64,000 bases of DNA from an uncultured Acetobacteraceae bacterium. GTDB lineage: Bacteria > Pseudomonadota > Alphaproteobacteria > Acetobacterales > Acetobacteraceae. Both the position numbers and the translations under genes were made by a program. Under the pieces are notes generated by a model. The model was not told the origin of the DNA, ran no database searches, and worked only from the letters and a program-made list of their open reading frames with translations. Below, piece after piece: positions 29,860 through 38,466 of the stretch; positions within the stretch are counted from its first letter, which is position 1; each line of letters starts with the position of its first letter. The DNA lies in assembly GCA_903877125.1 (NCBI GenBank), contig CAIRCM010000079.1, forward strand, positions 1-64,000, given 5' to 3'.

Positions 29860-30717
29860 ATGGCACTGAAAGATATCCTGGTCCACATGGACAACGGCAC
29901 CCGTTGCGAGGTCCGCCTGCGATTGGCAGCCGCGATCGCTCGGCAACATGGTGCTCACCTTGTCGGCCTCTACGCCGCCGACATCCCCAGCCCCGAATAT
30001 TTCTACGGCGCGACAATGCCGTTCGCCGGCGGCGGCGCGGAAGACGTCGTCCACCGCATGCGTTCGGATTCCGCGGCGGCCTCCGTCAATACAGAGACAG
30101 CCTTTCGCGACCTGCTGCGGCAGGAAGGCCTGCAAGGCGAATGGCGTTATGTCGAGGGACAGGTGCCTGCCACCGTCTCGCTCCATGCGCGTTACGCCGA
30201 TCTGGCCGTGGTCGCACAGCCCAACCCATATGATTCCCACGATGAAACGAATCGCGACGCGATCGTCGTCACCCCGTTGATGGGGAGCGGCCGTCCGGTC
30301 CTGATCGTACCCTACGCGGGTTCATTCTCCAGCGTGGGCGAGCACGTGCTGGTTGCCTGGAATGCCAGCCGGGAGGCCGCGCGAGCCGTCAACGATGCGC
30401 TGCCACTGCTGCGGCGTGCGAAGAAGGTCACGGTTCTCGCGGTCAATCCGCGCCAGGGTGTCGACGGCCACGGGGAGGTGCCCGCCGCCGATATCGCTTT
30501 GCATCTGGCACGCCACGGGGTCACCGCCGAAGCCGCGCACACCGTGGCGAAGGGGATCGCCGATGGCGAGGCGCTGCTGTCCTACGCCGCCGACATCGGC
30601 GCCGACATGATCGTGGCCGGCGGGTATGGCCACTCCCGAGCACGGGAAATGGTGTTTGGCGGGGTCACGCGGACACTGATCCAGGAAATGACGGTACCGG
30701 TTTTCCTGTCTCACTGA
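29860..30717 (+). CDS. Universal stress protein, two Usp domains
   Basis: A 285-aa tandem UspA protein. The first domain starts ALKDILVHMDNGT and the second begins near residue 150 (GEHVLVAWNASREAARAV). The second domain carries an ATP-binding-type motif (AGGYGHSRAREMVFGGVTRTL). The first domain lacks a clear nucleotide motif. Cytoplasmic stress-response role; target unknown. It is convergent with the HAD gene, only 8 bases apart. Confidence 0.92.
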   Translation: MALKDILVHMDNGTRCEVRLRLAAAIARQHGAHLVGLYAADIPSPEYFYGATMPFAGGGAEDVVHRMRSDSAAASVNTETAFRDLLRQEGLQGEWRYVEGQVPATVSLHARYADLAVVAQPNPYDSHDETNRDAIVVTPLMGSGRPVLIVPYAGSFSSVGEHVLVAWNASREAARAVNDALPLLRRAKKVTVLAVNPRQGVDGHGEVPAADIALHLARHGVTAEAAHTVAKGIADGEALLSYAADIGADMIVAGGYGHSRAREMVFGGVTRTLIQEMTVPVFLSH

Positions 30718-30725
30718 GACCCGGA

Positions 30726-31592
30726 TTACCAGACGAAACGCGGTAACGACGCGACCGGGGACAGGTTGGCCGCTGCTGCGGCGGCTTCAGTCTTCTCCCG
30801 GTCGAAGCCGCCTGCCCCGTCCGACAATGCGGCGCCATGGATGCCGTCCAGCACCCAGCAGGACGCGATGCCGACGCGGGTCGCCCCGGTGATGTCGGTG
30901 TGGAGGGAGTCGCCGACGGCCAGAACCCGGTCCGCGGGCAAACCCATCTGTCGCAGAACGGGCTGGTAGACCTCGGGCTCCGGCTTGCCGAGGCTGCGCA
31001 CCTCGCCGCCCAGTTCGCGATATCGCACCGCCAGCGACCCGGCACACAGAACACGCACGCCGCCGCGAATCACCACCAGATCCGGATTCGCACAGATCAT
31101 TTTCAGCCCATGCTTGGCCGATTCCTGAAGATCGGCCTCAAACTCCGCCATGTCGCTGGGGTTGCGGTGATCGTCCGGACCGGTGTTGAGCATGAAATCG
31201 GCTTCGGACGGCCGATCGACCACCTCGATCGGCAGCCCTTCGAACACCGGTCGGTCACGTTCCGGCCCCAGATGGTACATCCGCCGACCCAAATTCGCCC
31301 ACCACGCGTCCGGCGGGTCGATCAGCCCGCGGCGCACGGCTTCACCGCTGGTCATGATATCGGTGTACAGCGCATCCTCGATCCCCATGCGCCGCATCAT
31401 CGTCTGTACAGCATCGTTTGGGCGCGGCACATTGGACAGCAACAAGGTCCGTTTGCCGGCGTCGCGCAGGTGCCGCAGGGTGTTCACGGCGTGCGGGAAA
31501 GCGTTCACCCCGTCATGAATGACGCCCCAGAGGTCGAGGATGAACCCATCGTACCGCGCCGCCAATGGCGCGAAACCGGTCAGATGTTCCAT
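30726..31592 (-). CDS. HAD superfamily class IIA hydrolase (TIGR01459-like)
   Basis: A 288-aa phosphatase-like protein. Motif I is FILDLWGVIHDG near residue 20, the second-motif region is LLLSNVPRPN, and the C-terminal motif is LAVGDSLHTDITGA. The tryptophan in DLWGV is typical of the TIGR01459 subfamily of alphaproteobacteria. Substrate not known. Its ATG immediately follows the pyrD stop (no gap), so the two form an operon. Confidence 0.9.
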   Translation of the reverse strand: MEHLTGFAPLAARYDGFILDLWGVIHDGVNAFPHAVNTLRHLRDAGKRTLLLSNVPRPNDAVQTMMRRMGIEDALYTDIMTSGEAVRRGLIDPPDAWWANLGRRMYHLGPERDRPVFEGLPIEVVDRPSEADFMLNTGPDDHRNPSDMAEFEADLQESAKHGLKMICANPDLVVIRGGVRVLCAGSLAVRYRELGGEVRSLGKPEPEVYQPVLRQMGLPADRVLAVGDSLHTDITGATRVGIASCWVLDGIHGAALSDGAGGFDREKTEAAAAAANLSPVASLPRFVW

Positions 31593-32657
31593 CTAATTCA
31601 ACTCCGCGCGTTTTTCGGCTTCTGTTCCCACGGCATCCTGGACCCGCTGATAGCCGCCCTTTTTCAGCGCCGCCGCCAGTTCGCGCTTCATCCGCGGAAC
31701 CATCGCCGGCCCTTCATACGCGAACCCGGTCATGACCTGAACCAACGATGCCCCGGCCTTGATTTTCGCCAATGCATCCTTGGCATCGAAAACGCCACCC
31801 ACCCCGATCAACACCAGCCGCCCCTTTGCGTACAGATAGGCTCTGGCCAGCATGCGGGTAGAAAGCGGAAACAGCGGCGCGCCCGACAGCCCCCCGTCTT
31901 TACGGATGAGCTTGGACTGAATGCCGAGGGGGCGTGACAAGGTCGTGTTGCCGACGATCAGGCCCTGGATGCCTTCCCGCACGCACACCTCGATCACCGC
32001 CCGCAGATCCTGGTCGGCGAGATCGGGCGCGACCTTCACCAGAATGGGCGGCCGATTCGGCACCCGCGCGACAGCCCGCAGAATCGCGGTCAGCCGATCC
32101 TCGCTCTGCAGATCGCGCAAGCCGGGCGTATTGGGCGACGAGACATTGATGGTCACGTAATCGACCAAAGGACCGACGGCAGCGATCAACTCGCGGTAGT
32201 CGCGTTCCGGGTTCGCGCCATCCTTGTTGATGCCGACATTGGCGCCGAGGATGGCCCGGCGGGGCCCAACCGACGCCAGATTCTGCTTGTAGGCGTCCAG
32301 GCCCCCATTGTTGAAACCCAGGCGGTTGATCACCGCCCGGTCCGGTTCCAGCCGATAGACCCGGGGCTTCGAGTTGCCCGCCTGCGGTCGGGGCGTCACA
32401 GTGCCGGTTTCGACGAAGCCGAAGCCCAGACGCATCAAAGGTGCGACCACCGCGGCGTTCTTGTCGTAGCCGGCCGCCAGACCGATCGGATTGGAAAACG
32501 TCAAGCCGAACGCGTTGACGGACAGAACGGGATCGTCCTGACCGCCGCTCCTGCCAGCCAACCCCCTACGAAGCGCCCACATGGACAGATCGTGCGCGGT
32601 CTCCGGTTCGAGGCGGCGTAGCAACGGCAGCAGAAGAGAAGCGATGCGAGGCGTCAT
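31593..32657 (-). CDS. pyrD: Dihydroorotate dehydrogenase (quinone), class 2
   Basis: Membrane-associated FMN enzyme of pyrimidine synthesis that oxidises dihydroorotate to orotate with quinone. At 354 aa it is a normal class 2 length. The N-terminal helix region (LLPLLRRLEPETAHDLSMWAL) is the class 2 membrane/quinone tunnel. The catalytic serine lies in NVSSPNTPGLRDLQ. FMN-binding segments include GFVETGTVTPRPQ and LIGVGGVFDAKDAL. First gene of a pyrD-HAD pair. Confidence 0.97.
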   Translation of the reverse strand: MTPRIASLLLPLLRRLEPETAHDLSMWALRRGLAGRSGGQDDPVLSVNAFGLTFSNPIGLAAGYDKNAAVVAPLMRLGFGFVETGTVTPRPQAGNSKPRVYRLEPDRAVINRLGFNNGGLDAYKQNLASVGPRRAILGANVGINKDGANPERDYRELIAAVGPLVDYVTINVSSPNTPGLRDLQSEDRLTAILRAVARVPNRPPILVKVAPDLADQDLRAVIEVCVREGIQGLIVGNTTLSRPLGIQSKLIRKDGGLSGAPLFPLSTRMLARAYLYAKGRLVLIGVGGVFDAKDALAKIKAGASLVQVMTGFAYEGPAMVPRMKRELAAALKKGGYQRVQDAVGTEAEKRAELN

Positions 32658-32702
32658 GATCCCTCGCTTATGCCCGCCCCCGGGCTGGCGCGAAAGGCCG
32701 GA

Positions 32703-33545
32703 TTATCGCTTGTCAGGTGTCCAGCGATAAACCCGTTCCAACGCGCCGCCCATCAACATGGTTCGGTCGCTGTCGGACAGGCGATCGGTGACCTTGAACG
32801 CTTCGACACCCTGGCCATACGTCAGAACCTCGACAGCGCGTGTCCAATCGGTGCCCCAGAGGCAACGGTTGAAACCGAAAGCATCGAAGATGCGGGCGAG
32901 ATGATCCCAGATATCCGGATAGGGGAAAGGCTTGTGCGACAGGGTGCAGGCGCCGGTGATCTTGATCGCGATATTCGGTTGCGCCGCCAGCGCCAAAACC
33001 GACGGCAGCGCATCCCAAGCGTCGGCCGGCGCGGGCGGATGGTGCGGCTGCTGCAAGCCGAGGTGATCGATCACGATCTGGGTGTCCGGGTTGCGCGCGG
33101 CGAGCTGGGCCGCCTGCTCCATCCGTCCCCAGGCGAGGATATTGACCGGCAGCCCATGCTTGGCGGCGGCGGCCAGAACGCGGTTGATGCCGGGATCGGC
33201 CGGGTCTTTCGACATGGGGTCGCGCATCATGATGCGCACGCCGACCGTACCCGGCGTGGCCTTCCAGTCGGCGATCGTCTCGGCGACCGCGGGATCGGTG
33301 GGATCGACAGGCTTGATCAGGCCGAACCGCCCGGGATGGGCCTTCTGCACCGCGATCGCGTAGCTGGCATCATAGCGGTACATGCTGAAAGGCGAGACGA
33401 GCAATGCGCCGTCGACGCCGACCGCGTCCATCGCCCCCACCATGGCGTCGCCATTCACCGCTTTGGGCCCGGTCAGCGTGCCAACCCATGGACGTCCGGG
33501 ATGGTTGTGCTCATAAGCATGCACCTGGGCGTCGACGATCGCCAT
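32703..33545 (-). CDS. Amidohydrolase family (TIM-barrel) metal-dependent hydrolase
   Basis: A 280-aa amidohydrolase_2-type protein. It begins IVDAQVHAYEHNHPGRPW, where the usual DxH metal motif appears as DAQVH. Further landmarks are VIDHLGLQQPH (metal His) and LWGTDWTR (metal Asp) near residue 240. A GAGGAAA site precedes the ATG at 33545, which decides the start over the longer track ORF. Substrates in this group are often lactones or decarboxylation substrates; here unknown. Confidence 0.88.
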   Translation of the reverse strand: MAIVDAQVHAYEHNHPGRPWVGTLTGPKAVNGDAMVGAMDAVGVDGALLVSPFSMYRYDASYAIAVQKAHPGRFGLIKPVDPTDPAVAETIADWKATPGTVGVRIMMRDPMSKDPADPGINRVLAAAAKHGLPVNILAWGRMEQAAQLAARNPDTQIVIDHLGLQQPHHPPAPADAWDALPSVLALAAQPNIAIKITGACTLSHKPFPYPDIWDHLARIFDAFGFNRCLWGTDWTRAVEVLTYGQGVEAFKVTDRLSDSDRTMLMGGALERVYRWTPDKR

Positions 33546-33690
33546 GATGTTGTGTTTCCTCACCGTTGTTCTCTGGAGTGACGCTACCTCTGTCGCACGC
33601 CATCCGACAAGCCGCGCGGCCGCGAGGGCAGGCTGGACACCCACACACGGTTGGTAGTGTATTGAAAGAAGACGCAAAAAGGGATCATGG

Positions 33691-34074
33691 ATGCGACTCG
33701 TAATCGGGATCGTCGCTGCCTACCTCCTCGTGATGGGCATGGGATACGCCCTTAACGAAGGCTGGGTCCGCCTGCCGGAGCCGACGGCACCGCCGCCACC
33801 GATTTTCGATGAGTCCAAATATCTCGCTGGAGTGCAGCAGATTGGCGCCGTCGCGTTCATCGACAAACTCGTGCCCGTCGAAGGGAAAGCGCTGTCGGAC
33901 CTCCGCATCCACGATACCGCCTACAACCCCGCCATGCGCAGGTTAACAGTCTGGATATCCGCAACGTTGCGCGGCGCACATTTCGTGTTCACGTCGGAGT
34001 GCCACAACGCGACGGCCGGGGGCTGGGTCTGCACCCGGCCCGTGGACGCCGGCGGCTTCATCCGGGTGAACTAG
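33691..34074 (+). CDS. Small membrane-anchored or exported protein, unknown
   Basis: A 127-aa protein with an N-terminal hydrophobic segment (LVIGIVAAYLLVMGMGYAL), a proline-rich linker (EPTAPPPPIFDE) and a C-terminal domain with two cysteines (TSECHNATAGGWVCTRP) that could form a disulfide in the periplasm. I do not recognise a family. AAAAAGGGATC lies before the ATG. Its TAG stop lies at the edge of a tandem repeat (copy C). Confidence 0.65.
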   Translation: MRLVIGIVAAYLLVMGMGYALNEGWVRLPEPTAPPPPIFDESKYLAGVQQIGAVAFIDKLVPVEGKALSDLRIHDTAYNPAMRRLTVWISATLRGAHFVFTSECHNATAGGWVCTRPVDAGGFIRVN

Positions 34075-34236
34075 AGCGCGATCGCCAGAGGTGGAATCAC
34101 ACGGCGGCGTGAATCACGCGATCAAACAAAGACTACAGCGCGATCGCCAGAGGTGGACTCACACGGCGGTGTGAGTCACGCGATCAAACAGAGACTTATA
34201 GAATACGATTGGGTCAACTTGACCCGATCGTGCTCT
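34073..34236. repeat. Dispersed intergenic repeat, tandem copy C
   Basis: One and a half units in tandem. The first, truncated unit (34073 to about 34134) keeps the ATCGCCAGAGGTGGAATCAC start and hairpin 1 but breaks off at AACAAAGACTA. A full second unit follows from about 34135 to 34236 and ends with the hairpin TTGGGTCAACTTGACCCGAT and CGTGCTCT. The left edge provides the TAG of the gene at 33691. Confidence 0.85.
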
Positions 34237-34259
34237 AGCCGAACCAGGCCGTGGCGGGA

Positions 34260-34649
34260 TCAGTTGACCCTGCCGCCGACCCGCTGCCCGCCGTTGCCCA
34301 GACAATAACACGACGAGCCCGGCGCCATCGGATGGTCCAGCGGGCAGACATACGGACCCGCATTGCATGACCCACCGCCATAGCCGGGCACCGGCGATTG
34401 CTGGGGAGGCGTGTAAACCACCGGCGGCGGGGGATAGTAGACCGGTGGAGGGTAATACGCCGGCGGGTAATAGGCCGGCGGATAGTACGCTGGCGGCACA
34501 TAGTACGGAAACGGCACCCCGATGCCGATAAATACCCTCGCCTGTGCTGGCTGCGGAGCAACCGACAGACCAAGGGCGACGGTGCCAAGCGCTGCCAATC
34601 CAAGCAAACGCCGCGAAACAGAGGAGCGTGTTTGGGTCATGCCGAACAT
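34260..34649 (-). CDS. Exported protein with PPAYY repeats, unknown function
   Basis: A 129-aa protein. A signal peptide (RRLLGLAALGTVALGLSVAPQPAQA) is followed by a Pro/Tyr repeat tract (YYPPAYYPPAYYPPPVYYPP) and a cysteine-containing C-terminus (CPLDHPMAPGSSCYC). Such Tyr/Pro-rich exported proteins are common in Acetobacteraceae and may sit at the envelope; no function is known. The start could be 34649 or 34640 (MTQTRSS); neither has a clear ribosome-binding site. Confidence 0.75.
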   Translation of the reverse strand: MFGMTQTRSSVSRRLLGLAALGTVALGLSVAPQPAQARVFIGIGVPFPYYVPPAYYPPAYYPPAYYPPPVYYPPPPVVYTPPQQSPVPGYGGGSCNAGPYVCPLDHPMAPGSSCYCLGNGGQRVGGRVN

Positions 34650-34681
34650 GGTGCCACAACTATGTAACCGAATTATGGCCG

Positions 34682-35056
34682 TCAGTGCTGACTCACAGCT
34701 TGTTGAGCAGCCTGGATCAACCGCAAGCAATCCATACGGTCGCCTGAAGCCAGCGCCTGTAGTGCTTGCGAAACCAGTTTAACACTGGGCCTCCCGCTTG
34801 GAACCCCGGTCGAACCAAGTGGAACCGACCGGTCGAGCAGGCGCGTTTGTGCCATTTCCAGGGATTCCTGGGCCTCCCCGTCACGGCCGGCCGCGAGGGC
34901 GTGTTCCGCGGCACGCAGAAACGCAGAAGCATCGGCATCCTCGCTCACCGGCGGCGCCGGCAGGGGGCCCGCGATGGCCGATGGCGATGTCTGTGCCAGG
35001 GCAGGGCCAGCCAGAGCCAAGATGATGATCGCGAGACGGAAAATCAGCCGGGACAT
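34682..35056 (-). CDS. Small exported protein, unknown function
   Basis: A 124-aa protein with a clear signal peptide (MSRLIFRLAIIILALAGPALAQ). The mature part is mostly helical and Ala/Gln-rich (AFLRAAEHALAAGRDGEAQESLEMAQTRLLD), suggesting a TPR-like or bundle fold in the periplasm. The ATG at 35056 is preferred because the signal peptide begins there. It is transcribed toward the PPAYY gene, 32 bases ahead, so they may be co-expressed. Confidence 0.7.
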   Translation of the reverse strand: MSRLIFRLAIIILALAGPALAQTSPSAIAGPLPAPPVSEDADASAFLRAAEHALAAGRDGEAQESLEMAQTRLLDRSVPLGSTGVPSGRPSVKLVSQALQALASGDRMDCLRLIQAAQQAVSQH

Positions 35057-35100
35057 CGGATCGAATCTCCAATTTGCCACCCGCCAACCCTACCGCGTCT

Positions 35101-35203
35101 ATAGCGTGATCGCCAGAGGCGGAATCACACGGCGGTGTGAATTGCGCGATTAAACAAAGGCTTATAGAGCCCTATTGGGTCAACTTGCCCCGATAGTGCT
35201 CTA
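35101..35203. repeat. Dispersed intergenic repeat, copy D
   Basis: Full-length but more diverged copy: ATAGCGTGATCGCCAGAGGC, hairpin 1 around ACGGCGGTGTG, AACAAAGGCTTATAGAGC, and hairpin 2 TTGGGTCAACTTGCCCCGAT. The right end (GTGCTCTA) supplies the TAG stop of the minus-strand oxygenase gene at 35201. Confidence 0.85.
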
Positions 35204-35887
35204 TGCTGCGTCGTGGAAGATGATCCCAAGTGTGTGCCGGTTGCCCGACAGCACGCGGCTGACACCATGCCGCATCGCCACGCGATGATAACCGCGAGCC
35301 CCCCGGACCGGGCGCTCGCGCACCGGGAAAATCGCGGCCTCCCCTTGGCGAAGCCGCACGACTTCGCCTCTCGATTGGGCACGAGGGCGCTGCTCGACCA
35401 ACATAAACTCCCCGCCGCTGAAATCCCGCTCGGGGTCGCTCAACAGGATCACGGTCTGCAACGGAAACACCAGCTCGCCGTAAAGATCCTGGTGCAGACA
35501 GTTGAAGCCGTCCTTGGCATAGCGCAGCATCAACGGTGTTGGCCGCGTCTGCCCCGCCGCGTGGCAACGTTCGATGAACGCCTCAAACGTCGCGGGAAAG
35601 ATTTCGTCCTGACCGAGCGCTCGGCGCCACTGGTTGGCGACCGTGGCGAGCGGCGGGTAAAGCGTGCTCCGGAGATCGGCGACGACCCTTGGCAGCGGAT
35701 AAGCGAAGTATTGATACTCGCCGCGCCCATAGCCGTGCGCCTCCATAACGATCCGTTTCCGAAAGATCGGTGTCTGATCGTAAAGCGCCGTCAGCGCCCC
35801 GCATGTCGCGGGATCGAGCATGGGACGGACTGCATAGCCGTGCTGCGCCAGATCGGCGGCGAGGTGCTGGGGGTCAAGATCGTTCAT
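35201..35887 (-). CDS. 2OG-Fe(II) oxygenase
   Basis: A 228-aa non-haem iron dioxygenase. The iron motif HxD appears in FNCLHQDLYGELVFP near residue 132. The distal His and the 2-oxoglutarate arginine are probably in HRVAMRHGVSRVLSGNRHTLG near residue 205. The family hydroxylates proteins or small molecules; the substrate is not predictable. The stop codon lies within dispersed repeat D, so the last residue or residues (HDAA) may be derived from an altered end. Confidence 0.88.
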   Translation of the reverse strand: MNDLDPQHLAADLAQHGYAVRPMLDPATCGALTALYDQTPIFRKRIVMEAHGYGRGEYQYFAYPLPRVVADLRSTLYPPLATVANQWRRALGQDEIFPATFEAFIERCHAAGQTRPTPLMLRYAKDGFNCLHQDLYGELVFPLQTVILLSDPERDFSGGEFMLVEQRPRAQSRGEVVRLRQGEAAIFPVRERPVRGARGYHRVAMRHGVSRVLSGNRHTLGIIFHDAA

Positions 35888-35953
35888 ACCGGCATCCTCC
35901 CACGAACGCCGTTCCGGTGCATGCCGGATGTTGCCGTGGCTGCCCTGGCCGAC

Positions 35954-37396
35954 CTACCGGCCAACCGGTTTGGCCAGTTCCTCGGCGAGGGCGTCGCGCA
36001 GGGAAGTCAGCACGGGTTCCCATTGACCCGGCTTGTCCTGCCGGAACAGCCGGGCGCTGGGGTACCAGGGGCTGTCGGTCCGACCGAGCATCCAGCGCCA
36101 GTCGGCGGCCTTTGGGATCATGATCCAAACCGGTTTGCCCAACGCACCGGACAGATGTCCCATCGAGGTATCGACGGTGATGATCAGGTCGAGGTTCTCG
36201 ATGACCGCCGCCGTCTCCCCGAAATTGGTCAGTTCGTTCGACAGGTCGGTCATGTGGGAGAATTTTTCGATATGCTCCACATCCCGCGCAGGCATGGGCT
36301 TTTGCAGCGACACGAACACCGCCGGCCCGAGGTCGGCCAGCGGCAAAAGTTGCGCAAGCGGCACCGAACGCCGCCGATCATTGGGATGTGTCGGGCGGCC
36401 CGTCCAGGCCAGACCGATGCGCCGCACGCCAGCGGGCAATTGCGCCTGAAACCGCTCGGCCCAATACGCGATGCGCGCCGGATCGGCCTTCAAATAGGGG
36501 ATCGGCGCCGGAATCGTATCCGGCCTGACACCGAAGAGGTAGGGCAGGCTCGACAGACGGCAATGCGCCGCGTGGCCAGGCACATCCGTCCAGCGATGAC
36601 AGAACTGCGTAACCCCAGGAATATCCTGCAACAGCGGCGCCATTTCCTCGCTGCAGCCCAATACGACTTCCTGCACGCGGGACGCGGCTTCGCCGATGAC
36701 GCGCGCGAATTGTATTGTATCGCCGTAGCCCTGATCGCCGACCAGCAACAACCGCCCATTCGGGATACGCATCCCGTTCCATGGCGCGGAGGTCATCGCC
36801 GGCATGGTCAGCTTGCCGGCCTCGGTCTCGTTGCGCCACTCGTATTCCAACCAGCCCGGCTCGAAATCGCCCGCCGCGAGCAGATTCTGCGCCATCGCCA
36901 AATGGCCGTCGGCGTGTTTGTGATTCAACCCAAGCGCGCGCAGCAGGCAGGCGGAGGACTTCTCCTGGTCGTCGGCATCGGTGAAGATCAACGAAAGATT
37001 CACAAGATGGTCGGCGTTATTGGGGTCGAGTCGCACCGACTCCTGCCCGGCCACCAAAGCCTCCTCGATCCGGTTCGTCGCCCGGCACATCGAGCTCAGG
37101 TGCGCGTACCAACTCGGATTGCCCGGACGCAACTGGATCGCGCGCTGCAGCAGCGCGATGCCACGTTCCTGATCGTTCTGCATCGCCTTGACGATGCCCA
37201 ACAACGCGAGACCCGCCGGATGCTCGGGGAATGTCGCGAGGACATCCTCGCAAATGCCCGCCGCTTCATTGAAACGCTTCGCCTGCGCGGCTGTCTGGGC
37301 GCGACCCAGGGCCTGATCGGCCGTTTCGCCGCCGGGCAAGGTCGGTTCGGGTGCGGCAGCCGGCGCGGCGGCCTGGGGTCCGGTGGATTGGCTCAT
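35954..37396 (-). CDS. TPR protein with GT9-like glycosyltransferase domain
   Basis: A 480-aa protein. Tetratricopeptide repeats occupy about residues 25-195 (RFNEAAGICEDVLATFPEHP and others at 34-residue spacing). The C-terminal half resembles heptosyltransferase/GT-B folds: GRLLLVGDQGYGDTIQFAR and LDLIITVDTSMGHLSGALGKP. Similar TPR-GT proteins act in flagellar or surface glycosylation, but neighbours give no such context here. The ATG at 37396 fits the acidic/Ala-rich N-terminus. Confidence 0.85.
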   Translation of the reverse strand: MSQSTGPQAAAPAAAPEPTLPGGETADQALGRAQTAAQAKRFNEAAGICEDVLATFPEHPAGLALLGIVKAMQNDQERGIALLQRAIQLRPGNPSWYAHLSSMCRATNRIEEALVAGQESVRLDPNNADHLVNLSLIFTDADDQEKSSACLLRALGLNHKHADGHLAMAQNLLAAGDFEPGWLEYEWRNETEAGKLTMPAMTSAPWNGMRIPNGRLLLVGDQGYGDTIQFARVIGEAASRVQEVVLGCSEEMAPLLQDIPGVTQFCHRWTDVPGHAAHCRLSSLPYLFGVRPDTIPAPIPYLKADPARIAYWAERFQAQLPAGVRRIGLAWTGRPTHPNDRRRSVPLAQLLPLADLGPAVFVSLQKPMPARDVEHIEKFSHMTDLSNELTNFGETAAVIENLDLIITVDTSMGHLSGALGKPVWIMIPKAADWRWMLGRTDSPWYPSARLFRQDKPGQWEPVLTSLRDALAEELAKPVGR

Positions 37397-37450
37397 ACAC
37401 GGCAGATAGCCCGCCCCCGCACGGCCCGACAAGAGGCGGGCAGTTTGATT

Positions 37451-38392
37451 TCAAGCGGTTCGAAGCTGCTCGATTTCCGTCAACTCGTCGGCACTCAAGC
37501 GCCAGCCTCCAGCTTTGACATTCTGCTCCAACTGCTCCGGCCGCGCCGCGCCGGCGATCACACTCGCGACCGGGCGTTGGGCCAGGAGCCAGGAAAACGC
37601 GAGTTCCAACATCGTCCGCCCGCGTGCCGCGGCGAAATCGCCCAACCTTTCGGCGATCGACCAGTTGCGGTCGGTCAGAAAGCGGCTGGCGAGACGCTCA
37701 TCGCCGGAGAGCCTCGCGCCAGCCGGCATCGGCGCGTTCCGCCGGTATTTCCCGGTCAACAGCCCGCTTGCGAGTGGCGCATAGGGCAACAGACCAAGAC
37801 CGTACTGCCGCATCGCCGGCAATAGCTGCGCTTCGGGCGCGCGGTTGATCAACGAATATTCGTCCTGACAGGACACGAACGCGTTCAGCCCATTCACGCG
37901 TGCGGTCCATTGCGCCTCGACCACCTGCCAGGCCGGAAAATTGGAACAACCGATGTAGCGCACCTTCCCCTGCCGGATCAGATCGTCGAGCGCGCGCAGC
38001 GTTTCCTCGATCGGCGTCAGCGGGTCGGGCGAATGTACCTGATACAGGTCGAACCAATCGGTGCGCAGGCGGCGCAGGCTGTCCTCCACCGCGTTCATGA
38101 TGTAGTGGCGGGACGCGCCCACCTTCACACCGCTATCGTCCATCGGATTGGCGAATTTCGTCGCGAGAACGATGCGCTTGCGATCTTCCCCTAGAATCTG
38201 GCCGATCAACGTCTCCGAACCGCCGCGATTGCCGTAGGTGTCCGCGGTATCGAACAGCGTGATGCCCAGATCGAGCGCCTTGTGGATGACGTCTTTCGTT
38301 TCCGCCGGTCCCGATCGGCCGCCAAAATTGTTGCAGCCGAGGCCGATCGCCGACACACGCAAGCCTGACTGGCCGAGATTGCGGATTTCCAT
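37451..38392 (-). CDS. Aldo/keto reductase
   Basis: A 313-aa NADPH-dependent (beta/alpha)8 reductase. The tetrad residues are visible: Asp and Tyr in LFDTADTYGNRGG, Lys in IVLATKFANP and His in YQVHSPDPLTP. The segment YIGCSNFPAWQV and the C-terminal SVIAGAARPEQLEQNV (cofactor site) are typical. It belongs to the bacterial general-stress/YajO-like group; substrate unknown. Confidence 0.93.
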   Translation of the reverse strand: MEIRNLGQSGLRVSAIGLGCNNFGGRSGPAETKDVIHKALDLGITLFDTADTYGNRGGSETLIGQILGEDRKRIVLATKFANPMDDSGVKVGASRHYIMNAVEDSLRRLRTDWFDLYQVHSPDPLTPIEETLRALDDLIRQGKVRYIGCSNFPAWQVVEAQWTARVNGLNAFVSCQDEYSLINRAPEAQLLPAMRQYGLGLLPYAPLASGLLTGKYRRNAPMPAGARLSGDERLASRFLTDRNWSIAERLGDFAAARGRTMLELAFSWLLAQRPVASVIAGAARPEQLEQNVKAGGWRLSADELTEIEQLRTA

Positions 38393-38466
38393 CTGGCGCG
38401 CTCCTGTTGGGACGAAGCGAGCCTAACCCGAAGCCCCCCCATTCGCCAGCTTGGGCCGCGCGGGAT

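Noticed and set aside
34073-34236. Tandem repeat considered as a CRISPR fragment
   Set aside because: Units are about 100 bp with hairpins and no spacers; it belongs to the dispersed intergenic repeat family.
35213-37825. 870-aa plus-strand ORF
   Set aside because: Shadow of the oxygenase, TPR-GT and aldo/keto reductase genes on the minus strand.
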